The notes under the pieces are model-generated. The model was given only the letters and a program-made list of their open reading frames with translations. It did not search any database and was not told the DNA's origin. From Pseudomonadota bacterium (lineage in GTDB: Bacteria; Pseudomonadota; Gammaproteobacteria; Steroidobacterales; Woeseiaceae), in the NCBI GenBank assembly GCA_022567295.1, contig JADFHE010000024.1, positions 1 to 41,486 of the forward strand: a DNA stretch of 41,486 nucleotides. The letters are read 5' to 3'. Position numbers and translations under genes: made by a program. The stretch's first letter is position 1, and every line of letters begins with the position of its first letter. This document shows positions 35,118-41,486 of this stretch, in pieces.

Positions 35118-35671
35118 CTAAGAAAGTTGCGTTTACGGCGATGGACCACGGTACGCAAGCGGACTATGACCTCGTTTGCAAACATGACGCCCGGAATGCG
35201 GCACAGCAGGCGGACCGCGTGCTGGAGTGGCTGCAGCAAATGGATGGTGATTCACCGTACCAAATAAGTCGCCTCGATCACTGCCTGCAAACCGCCACCC
35301 GGGCGGAACGCGATGGTGCGGACGACGAGACAATTGCCTGCGCGTTGCTGCACGATATTGGCGACATTCTGGCGCCCGCGAATCATTCGCAGGTTGCGGC
35401 CGCTCTTCTTCAGCCTTACGTCAGCGAGAAGAACCATTGGATCGTGAAACATCACGGGTTGTTTCAGGGTTACTTCTGGTTCGAGTACATCAACGAAGAC
35501 CCGAATGCTCGAGAGGCACTGAAAGGCCATGAATACTACGACGCCTGTGTCGATTTTTGTGCGCGCTGGGATCAAGTGTCATTCGATCCGAACTATGACA
35601 GCCATTCCTTGCAGCACTTCGAGCCGCTGGTTCGGGAATTGTTTGCGAAGAAATCGGCCGGTTTTTATTAG
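35114..35671 (+). CDS. HD-domain protein, TmpB/PhnZ-like oxygenase candidate
   Basis: A 185-residue HD-superfamily protein translated from an ATG overlapping the oxygenase stop (ATGA). Metal-binding positions are visible: H56 in RLDHCLQTATRAE, the H80-D81 pair in CALLHDIGD, H91, H114 in VKHHG and D153 in RWDQVSFDPN. PhnZ and TmpB of this group are mixed-valence diiron oxygenases that cleave the C-P bond of a hydroxyphosphonate; TmpB releases glycine betaine and phosphate. In PhnZ a Tyr and a Glu lie 10 and 7 residues before the first ligand His. Here those positions are D46 and Y49, so either the motif has changed or this is a different HD hydrolase. Confidence 0.65.
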   Translation: MTKKVAFTAMDHGTQADYDLVCKHDARNAAQQADRVLEWLQQMDGDSPYQISRLDHCLQTATRAERDGADDETIACALLHDIGDILAPANHSQVAAALLQPYVSEKNHWIVKHHGLFQGYFWFEYINEDPNAREALKGHEYYDACVDFCARWDQVSFDPNYDSHSLQHFEPLVRELFAKKSAGFY

Positions 35672-35694
35672 TGTGACAGGCAGGTAGTTACTGA

Positions 35695-38151
35695 GTGAAA
35701 ACCGAGGCGAAAGTGGTCGTCATTGGTGGCGGCGTTGTTGGCGTCAGCGCGCTGTACCACATTGCAAGAAAAGGTTGGGGCGATGACGCCGTATTGTTCG
35801 AAAAAGCCGAACTGACCTCAGGCTCAACGTGGCACGCCGCGGGCTTGCTGCCGCTGTTTAATATGAGTTACAGCGTCGGCCAGATTCACCAGTATTCCGT
35901 CGATCTCTACAACGACCTGGAGCGGGAAACCGGCCAATCTGTCGGTTTCCAGCGTGTAGGCAACATTCGTCTGGCGATGAATCAGGACCGCATGGACGAA
36001 TATTATCAATATGCGGCGACAGCCAGAACCATCGGTATTCGCGTTGAGTTTCTGACGCCGGAAGAAATACAGACACTCTGGCCACTGTGCAATATCGACG
36101 GTCTGGTCGGTGGCATTGTCCATCCGGACGACGGCTATATTCAGCCAGCCGATCTTACTCAGGCACTTGCCAAGGGCGCGCGAGCTAGAGGTGCAACGAT
36201 TCACCGCAACACGCACGTATTGGACATCGATCAGGCAGCATCCGGTGCATGGATTGTTAAGACCGATAAGGGCGATATCACCTGCGAACACATCATCTCG
36301 GCAACCGGTAACTATGCTCGCCAGACCGGCAAGATGGTCGGGCTGGATATTCCGGTGATTCCGGTGCAACACCAGTACATCGTCACCGAGCCGCATCCGG
36401 AACTGCAAAGACGCAAGGCCGAGGGCCTGCCCGAAATGGGTGTACTCAGGGAACCGGACGGCTCCTGGTATTTACGTGAGGAAAACTCGGGTTTTATCCT
36501 CGGACCGTACGAGAAGGGGGCGCCGTGTTGCTACGTGGATGGCCCGGACCCGCGCGCTGAGTATGAGCTGTTCCAGGAGGACATTGAGCGACTCGAACCG
36601 CATATCGAAGCGGCGATGAACCGGGTGCCGGCGTTTGCCGAAGTTGGCATGAAGCAGGTATATAACGGTGCTATCGCGTACACGCCCGACGGCAATCCGA
36701 TCATCGGACCTGCCTGGGGCCGCGATAACTTCTGGCTGAATGAAGGGCACAGCTTCGGTATCACGGCGGCCGGCGGCGCAGGTTGGCAATTGGCTGAATG
36801 GATCGTTGCTGGCGAACCGACAATCGACATGCTTGGCGTAGATCCCAGACGGTTCGGTGACTACGCGACCAAGGACTACCTGATTGAGAAGAACGAAGAG
36901 GCGTATGCCAGCGTATTCGTTATTCATTATCCGGATGAAGAACGTTCGGCCGCTCGACCATTGCGAACGGCACCCTGTTATGAGCGGATGAAAGCGCTGG
37001 GCGCGGTGTTCGGGCAAAAATTCGGTTGGGAGAGACCGAACTTTTTCGCCAGTAACGGCATGGCGCAGGAAGATGACTGGTCGTTCCGGCGCTCTGCCTG
37101 GTTCGCTGCGATTGGGCGCGAGATCGAGAACGTCAGCAACAATGTTGGCCTGCTCGACATGACCGCATTTGCAAAGTGTCGCGTCGCCGGGCCCGGAGCG
37201 GAGGCGTTTCTCGACAACTTCGTCGCCAACAACCTGCCGGTCAAAATTGGTGGCATCGCATTGTGTCATGCGCTAAACACGAATGGCGGTGTGCACTCCG
37301 AATTCACAATTCGTCGTGAAGCGTCTGATTCTTTCTACCTCGTTTCGGCCGGCGCGTTGCAACGCCTCGATCATGACTATTTGCAGAAGCATATGCCAAC
37401 GGACGGGTCGGTTCAGTTCACACAAATGACACGGGCCTACGGCGTGTTGGTTGTGGCCGGTCCAAAGTCACGCCAGCTATTGCAGCGGCTGACCGATGCC
37501 GACCTGTCGAACGAAGCGTTTCGCTGGCTAACGTCACAGGACATCCATGTGGCTACGGCGCCGGTCAATGCGATGCGGGTCAACTATGTCGGTGAGCTGG
37601 GCTGGGAACTGCATCATCTGATCGAACATCAAAACCTGATTTTCGACGCTTTGTTTGCAGCCGGTGATGACCTCGGACTGAAGCCGTTCGGTATTCGTGC
37701 CATGGATTCGATGCGTATCGAAAAGTCCTATCGCATGGTTGGCACGGAACTGTCGATCGAGTACTCAGCCTATGAATCGGTGATGGACCGATTCATCAAG
37801 CCCGACAAAGGCAAGTTCCTGGGCCGTGACGCGTTATTGACATGGCAGAAGGCAGGCGCCAGGAATCAATTAGTAACACTTGAGGTTGCCGACGTCGTTG
37901 ATGCCGATGTGCTCGGCAACAATGCATTGATGATGAATGGCGATGTTGTTGGCAGGGCGACCGGCGGAGGTTTTGGTTTCAGAGTCCAGAAATCGCTGGC
38001 GCTTGGCATGGTACCGCCGGAACTGGCCGATCTTGGCACGTCGCTGGAAATAGATATTCTTGGTAAGACCTATCCGGCGACTGTCGTCCCGGACAGCCCG
38101 TTTGACCCGAAAAATGAAAGGTTGAGAGATGTCAATGGAGCCAACGGTTAG
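35695..38151 (+). CDS. Dimethylglycine-dehydrogenase-like flavoprotein (DAO plus GcvT)
   Basis: An 818-residue folate-linked oxidase/dehydrogenase. The N-terminal FAD domain (about 1-400) begins with VVVIGGGVVGVSALYHIA, with the dinucleotide motif at 11-16. GSTWHAAGL places H47 where rat dimethylglycine dehydrogenase binds FAD covalently. An FAO_M-type linker (about 400-450) and a GcvT aminomethyltransferase-like domain with its C-terminal barrel (about 460-815) follow. It probably oxidises dimethylglycine or sarcosine and passes the methylene group to tetrahydrofolate. It starts at a GTG 24 bases after the HD gene and overlaps the following gene by 23 bases, suggesting one transcript. Confidence 0.88.
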   Translation: MKTEAKVVVIGGGVVGVSALYHIARKGWGDDAVLFEKAELTSGSTWHAAGLLPLFNMSYSVGQIHQYSVDLYNDLERETGQSVGFQRVGNIRLAMNQDRMDEYYQYAATARTIGIRVEFLTPEEIQTLWPLCNIDGLVGGIVHPDDGYIQPADLTQALAKGARARGATIHRNTHVLDIDQAASGAWIVKTDKGDITCEHIISATGNYARQTGKMVGLDIPVIPVQHQYIVTEPHPELQRRKAEGLPEMGVLREPDGSWYLREENSGFILGPYEKGAPCCYVDGPDPRAEYELFQEDIERLEPHIEAAMNRVPAFAEVGMKQVYNGAIAYTPDGNPIIGPAWGRDNFWLNEGHSFGITAAGGAGWQLAEWIVAGEPTIDMLGVDPRRFGDYATKDYLIEKNEEAYASVFVIHYPDEERSAARPLRTAPCYERMKALGAVFGQKFGWERPNFFASNGMAQEDDWSFRRSAWFAAIGREIENVSNNVGLLDMTAFAKCRVAGPGAEAFLDNFVANNLPVKIGGIALCHALNTNGGVHSEFTIRREASDSFYLVSAGALQRLDHDYLQKHMPTDGSVQFTQMTRAYGVLVVAGPKSRQLLQRLTDADLSNEAFRWLTSQDIHVATAPVNAMRVNYVGELGWELHHLIEHQNLIFDALFAAGDDLGLKPFGIRAMDSMRIEKSYRMVGTELSIEYSAYESVMDRFIKPDKGKFLGRDALLTWQKAGARNQLVTLEVADVVDADVLGNNALMMNGDVVGRATGGGFGFRVQKSLALGMVPPELADLGTSLEIDILGKTYPATVVPDSPFDPKNERLRDVNGANG

Positions 38152-38563
38152 TACAACGGGCGGTTGCCTTTGCGGTGCGGTGCGGTACGAGATTGCCGGA
38201 CCGTTGCGTGCAGTTGTTTATTGTCACTGCGAGCAGTGCCGCAAGACAAGCGGCCACTTCGTTGCGGCGACTGCGTGCAAGCCCGATGACCTGGAGATCA
38301 AGGGTGATACCGGGTTGCGGTGGTATCGCTCGTCGCCCGCAGCGCAGCGCGGATTCTGCTCTTCTTGCGGGTCCAGTTTGTTCTGGCGGCCAGAGCATGG
38401 TGAATACGTCGCAATCATGGCCGGCGCGATTGACGCACCAACCGGTCTGGCCAGTCGCGAACACATTCATACGGCCAGCGCGTCCGATTACTATTCCCTG
38501 ACTGATGGCTTGCCACAATTCCCCGAAGAGCATGCGGGTCTGTGGGAAGCGGGCGGCACTTGA
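38129..38563 (+). CDS. GFA-family zinc protein (glutathione-dependent formaldehyde-activating-like)
   Basis: A 144-residue protein with the GFA zinc ligands: C13, C15 (GGCLCGAVRY), C32, C34, C37 (YCHCEQCRK) and C77, C80 (FCSSCGSSLFW). The founding member accelerates the condensation of formaldehyde with glutathione; many homologues have no proven substrate. Formaldehyde is a by-product when methyl groups are removed from dimethylglycine or sarcosine, so the location fits detoxification. It overlaps the upstream flavoprotein by 23 bases; a second in-frame ATG sits at 38135. Confidence 0.85.
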   Translation: MSMEPTVSTTGGCLCGAVRYEIAGPLRAVVYCHCEQCRKTSGHFVAATACKPDDLEIKGDTGLRWYRSSPAAQRGFCSSCGSSLFWRPEHGEYVAIMAGAIDAPTGLASREHIHTASASDYYSLTDGLPQFPEEHAGLWEAGGT

Positions 38564-38569
38564 AGTATT

Positions 38570-38701
38570 TTGAGTCTGGCAGTCGTCGTTGTCGAACAAC
38601 TGCTGGCAAAAGGCTATACCCTGGACTTGCACCACAGCGTATTTTCGGCAGGCTCTTGCGCCCAATGCGGGGAAGGCGTTTGGCATCAATTTCTCTATTG
38701 A
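38570..38701 (+). CDS. Possible 43-residue CxxC peptide
   Basis: Immediately after the GFA stop codon, in the same frame, a TTG opens 43 codons ending at TGA 38699-38701. The product has a hydrophobic start (LAVVVVEQLLAKGY), a HHSVF segment, a CAQCGEG pair and a C-terminal WHQFLY. Its residue mix looks protein-like, unlike the shadow frames, but I recognise no family and no good ribosome-binding site. It might be translated by coupling, by read-through of the GFA stop, or be the remnant of a longer gene. This is most of the 191-base gap before the regulator. Confidence 0.3.
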   Translation: MSLAVVVVEQLLAKGYTLDLHHSVFSAGSCAQCGEGVWHQFLY

Positions 38702-38736
38702 GTAAGCCGCGACGCCGATCCATACTGCGGTGGCCT

Positions 38737-38743
38737 GAGGAGG
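38737..38743 (+). promoter_or_regulatory. Ribosome-binding site fixing the start of the AraC regulator
   Basis: GAGGAGG, 11 bases before the ATG at 38755. It marks this as the start instead of the open upstream frame, which is Arg-rich and unlike the family N-terminus. Confidence 0.7.
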
Positions 38744-38754
38744 ATCGCCGCGAG

Positions 38755-39747
38755 ATGATGAGCAAAGCTGCGAGTACGCTGCCAACCCGATTCGGATTTC
38801 TGTTGATCAATGATTTCACATTGATTTCGATGTCCTCTGCAGTAGAACCATTGCGCATGGCGAACAGGATCGCTAAGAAGGAGATTTACCGTTGGCGAAC
38901 CATATCGCAGACGGGTGAGGCTGTTGCGGCAAGTGATGGATTGTCAATCATCGCGGACTACGGGATCGACAATCCGGAAGCTTGCAGCAACTTGGACGTC
39001 ATTATCGTCTGTGGCGGTCGGCGAGTGGAAGAGCAGACAACAGAGCCAATTCTTCGTTGGCTGAAAGCGGCGAATAAGTCTGGAATGGCTTTTGGTGCGA
39101 TATGCACAGGCAGTTACGTGTTGGCGAAAGCCGGTTTGCTTGATCAATACTGTTGCAGCATTCATTGGGAAAATATTGCGGCGGTAACCGATTTGTTCCC
39201 GCGCGTTAGTGTTAGCCGTAGCGTTTACACGATCGATAGAGACCGGTTTACCAGTTCGGGGGGTACGGCCCCGATCGACATGATGCTGTATATGGTTCGC
39301 AAACAGTGCGGTGCCGATGTCAGCGCAGGCGTTGCCGAACAGTTTGTCTATGATCGCATTCGGGAGTCCACCGATCGTCAACGCGTACCCCTGAAACACA
39401 CGGTAGGCAATCAATCGGAAAAACTCATTATCGCTGTCGAACTCATGGAGGCGAACATCAGGGAACCTATCAGCCAGTCCGAGTTGGCGACCTATGTTGG
39501 TTTGTCGCGTCGACAACTGCAGCGGTTGTTTCAGCGCTATCTGAACTGCACGCCATCCCGACACTATCTGGAGATCCGCTTATTACGGGCGCGTGAATTC
39601 CTGTGTCAGACGAGCATGAACCTTGTCGAAGTCTCGTCTCAGACAGGCTTTGGTTCCAGCTCGCACTTCAGCAAGAGCTACAAGGAGTTCTACAAGTATT
39701 CGCCAAGCGAGGAACGAGGCAGAGGTGTGCGCGGCGCCGCGGCCTGA
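38755..39747 (+). CDS. GlxA/GbdR-type AraC-family transcriptional regulator
   Basis: A 330-residue regulator with an N-terminal DJ-1/PfpI (GATase1-like) domain (about 8-190) and a C-terminal AraC helix-turn-helix pair (about 220-320). FGFLLINDFTLISMSSAVEPLRMANR is typical for the GbdR/CdhR/GlxA group. The elbow motif AICTGSYVLAKAGLL carries the usual Cys, and SELATYVGLSRRQLQRLFQRYL is the first DNA-binding helix pair. Group members respond to glycine betaine, dimethylglycine or carnitine and activate their catabolic genes. Its place at the end of this cluster makes it the best candidate regulator. A direct-repeat site in the divergent promoter region fits. Confidence 0.9.
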   Translation: MMSKAASTLPTRFGFLLINDFTLISMSSAVEPLRMANRIAKKEIYRWRTISQTGEAVAASDGLSIIADYGIDNPEACSNLDVIIVCGGRRVEEQTTEPILRWLKAANKSGMAFGAICTGSYVLAKAGLLDQYCCSIHWENIAAVTDLFPRVSVSRSVYTIDRDRFTSSGGTAPIDMMLYMVRKQCGADVSAGVAEQFVYDRIRESTDRQRVPLKHTVGNQSEKLIIAVELMEANIREPISQSELATYVGLSRRQLQRLFQRYLNCTPSRHYLEIRLLRAREFLCQTSMNLVEVSSQTGFGSSSHFSKSYKEFYKYSPSEERGRGVRGAAA

Positions 39748-39769
39748 GAGCTGCCATGGGTCATAGGAT

Positions 39770-41047
39770 TCACGTGACAATGCTGTTGTCTGCTTCTCCG
39801 GCGTTCTCCTCCGCGAGTTGATGAATCTCTTCTTCATATACCTGAGACGCAGTAACTGCTGTCGTCAGCGCGTCGCGGAAATCGATGTGCTGCTCTGCCG
39901 GCGAGCTTGCTCGACGAACCATTCGCTGCAGTAAGTACAGGCTCAGTATGACATGCGTGATTCCGGTGAACACGAATAATCCGGCAGCGTTGCCATAAGT
40001 CATCATTGCCGAGGCAATGAATGGGCCGACGATAGCGCCACTGCCGTACATCAGGAGAAGGCCGCTCGATACCATGACGTATTCATCCGCCTCTGCATAA
40101 TCGTTCGCATGTGCAACGGATATTGCGTATATCGGAAAGGCGACCGCGCCCCAGGCCAATCCGAGCAGGTTTACGCTGACAAAACTCAATTCGCTGAACG
40201 TCATAGCCACTACTGCAGCGATGCCCACACCGCAGACCGTGGCGAACAGCAGTACTTTGCGACGGCCGAACTTGTCCGACATATACCCCAGCGGCCACTG
40301 CGACAGTGCACCGCCAATGACCGTCGATGTCATGAACCACGCGGCCCAGGAAGTGTCTTCCGAAATGCTCGCCGTAAAGACGGGAGCGAGGGACCAGAAC
40401 GCGCCGCTGGCAAGGCCTGCTGCCAGACAACCGAACATGCCAGCCGGCGAGATCTTATACAGTCGTCGCAAATTCGGCTCGACCGAATGAGGTTGTTCGG
40501 GCGATGGCGACGTTGACAGGGCCACCGGAACAGCGGCTAGCGAGACAAGAATCGATGCGATGATAAACAACTGTAAACCGCTTGGATCGTACAACAATGT
40601 CATCATCTGACCGACGGCCAGCACTGTCATCGTAATCATGACGTAGGTCGAAAAAATGATGCCGCGATTTTCGTTCGTGGCGCGCTCATTGAGCCAGCTT
40701 TCGATCACGATATACAAGACTGCAAAACAGAATCCTGCCATTACGCGCAGCAGCCCCCAAGCGATGGGGTGCAGAATGAGACCGTGAATTAAGGGTGTCG
40801 CCGACGCGAGGGCGGTCATGGCCAGGAATACGCGAACGTGACCGACGCGCGTCACGAGTTCGCCGCCTTTCAGGCAGCCGAGAGTAAAGCCGAAGAAGTA
40901 GGCCGCGCCGATGATACCGATTGCGAGGGTCGGAAAACTCTCGAGTGCGGCGCGCACGGGGAGTAAGGTGCCCTGCAGCCCCTGTCCGGTAAGCAGGATT
41001 GCCGCCCCGATAAGTAATGCAGCTACGGGTGCGAGAATGTTTTTCAT
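39770..41047 (-). CDS. MFS transporter (YcaD-like)
   Basis: A 425-residue 12-span transporter of the major facilitator superfamily, YcaD-like branch. Marks are GAAYFFGFTLGCLKGGELVTRVGHVRVFLA (first cytoplasmic loop), RVMAGFCFAVLYIVIESWLNERATNENRG, and the second-half loop LGYMSDKFGRRKVLLFATV. The C-terminal cytoplasmic tail of about 50 residues is acidic. The substrate is unknown; given the cluster it could export or import an amine, but the orientation opposite to the regulator weakens that. I start at the ATG at 41047 (MKNILAPVAALLIG); the frame is open further upstream without coding character. Confidence 0.85.
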   Translation of the reverse strand: MKNILAPVAALLIGAAILLTGQGLQGTLLPVRAALESFPTLAIGIIGAAYFFGFTLGCLKGGELVTRVGHVRVFLAMTALASATPLIHGLILHPIAWGLLRVMAGFCFAVLYIVIESWLNERATNENRGIIFSTYVMITMTVLAVGQMMTLLYDPSGLQLFIIASILVSLAAVPVALSTSPSPEQPHSVEPNLRRLYKISPAGMFGCLAAGLASGAFWSLAPVFTASISEDTSWAAWFMTSTVIGGALSQWPLGYMSDKFGRRKVLLFATVCGVGIAAVVAMTFSELSFVSVNLLGLAWGAVAFPIYAISVAHANDYAEADEYVMVSSGLLLMYGSGAIVGPFIASAMMTYGNAAGLFVFTGITHVILSLYLLQRMVRRASSPAEQHIDFRDALTTAVTASQVYEEEIHQLAEENAGEADNSIVT

Positions 41048-41170
41048 GGGTCGAGATTCTAGGCGCTTGGGTGATCGTTTAATAGCTTGTATCTTGCATT
41101 CCCTGGTGACTGAAAGTGGCCACTGTGTAATGCTTAAGCATCGATTGCGCGGCAATAAAAACGAATGCGG

Positions 41171-41486
41171 ATGACAGAGCAGCAACAGAAAACATCAGTG
41201 TTGTTCGTGTGCATGGGCAATATATGCCGTTCACCGACTGCGGAAGGCGTATTCCGGCACTTCGTCAACGAAGCGGGCGCTGCAGACCAAATAGAAATTG
41301 ATTCGGCCGGCACGCACGCCTATCACGTCGGTGAGCCTCCCGATCGTCGTGCGACGGCAGCTGCCGAGCGCCGCGGTGTTTCGCTGGCTGAGATATTTGC
41401 TCGTCGAGTCAGCGACGTCGATTTCGAACGCTTCGACTACATCCTTGCGATGGACGAAGACAATAAAATGCGCCTGCTGGATCAGG
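41171..41486 (+). CDS. Low-molecular-weight protein tyrosine phosphatase (3' end cut by window)
   Basis: The frame is open from the ATG at 41171 to the window end (105 codons). The P-loop VCMGNICRSPTAEG holds the catalytic cysteine C14 with R20, and SAGTHAYHVGEPPDRRA is the second family motif. The general-acid Asp loop lies beyond the window edge. A second in-frame ATG sits at 41165. In Pseudomonas the homologue follows kdsB, so this gene probably marks the far border of the inserted catabolic block. Confidence 0.92.
   Translation, partial: MTEQQQKTSVLFVCMGNICRSPTAEGVFRHFVNEAGAADQIEIDSAGTHAYHVGEPPDRRATAAAERRGVSLAEIFARRVSDVDFERFDYILAMDEDNKMRLLDQ

Noticed and set aside
38542..38754. N-terminal extension of the AraC regulator
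   Set aside because: Arg-rich, unlike the family, and a strong ribosome-binding site precedes the ATG at 38755.
1..41486. CRISPR array, tRNA or rRNA genes, insertion sequences or prophage
   Set aside because: No regularly spaced repeats, cloverleaf-like intergenic sequence, transposase or phage genes were recognised; gaps between genes are all under 300 bases.

Overview
The window is a gammaproteobacterial chromosome segment of moderate GC with dense, mostly co-directional genes and short or overlapping junctions (ATGA, GTGA, TAATG). Gene order 1-13.8 kb (sdhE-ygfX, rpoE-rseA-rseB-rseC, lepA-lepB-DUF4845-rnc-era-recO-pdxJ-acpS, exonuclease, rlmD, nagZ) and 19-30 kb (lolC-lolE-lolD, comEC-exbB-exbD-msbA-lpxK-kdsB) is the Pseudomonas/Chromatiales-like arrangement. 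The accessory genes (betaine transport, quaternary-amine and possibly phosphonate catabolism) suggest a marine heterotroph. A Woeseiales/Chromatiales relative is my guess, not something the sequence proves.

Region 1 (1-13.8 kb, plus strand): succinate dehydrogenase flavinylation factor and YgfX; the sigma-E envelope-stress module, with a good candidate sigma-E promoter in front of rpoE; then a long housekeeping run for translation (LepA), signal peptide cleavage (LepB), RNA processing (Rnc, Era, RlmD), recombination (RecO), cofactor synthesis (PdxJ), acyl-carrier activation (AcpS) and peptidoglycan recycling (NagZ).

Region 2 (13.8-19.3 kb): a PAS plus degenerate GGDEF protein converging on the minus-strand csiV-mfd pair, and a small secreted protein whose strong intrinsic terminator sits just upstream of mfd. 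Region 3 (19.3-30.1 kb): Lol lipoprotein export genes, a minus-strand DUF2062 membrane protein, then a ComEC, ExbB/ExbD and lipid A/Kdo block (msbA, lpxK, kdsB).

Region 4 (30.1-41.05 kb) is the accessory part. A BCCT transporter is divergent from an operon-like series: a non-pyrrolysine MttB-family methyltransferase, a corrinoid-protein homologue that has lost its cobalamin-binding core, a gamma-butyrobetaine-hydroxylase-like oxygenase overlapping an HD-domain protein (the TmpA/TmpB arrangement for 2-(trimethylammonio)ethylphosphonate breakdown), a dimethylglycine-dehydrogenase-like flavoprotein, a GFA-family zinc protein, a possible 43-residue CxxC peptide, and a GlxA/GbdR-type AraC regulator. 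A convergent MFS transporter closes it. A coherent reading is uptake or formation of glycine betaine, demethylation to dimethylglycine, then oxidation to sarcosine with handling of the formaldehyde released. This block lies between kdsB and a low-molecular-weight protein tyrosine phosphatase (cut by the window end), two genes that are near neighbours in Pseudomonas, so it looks like an insertion into a conserved locus.

No rRNA, tRNA, CRISPR array, insertion sequence or prophage gene was recognised. No stretch longer than 300 bases lacks a gene.
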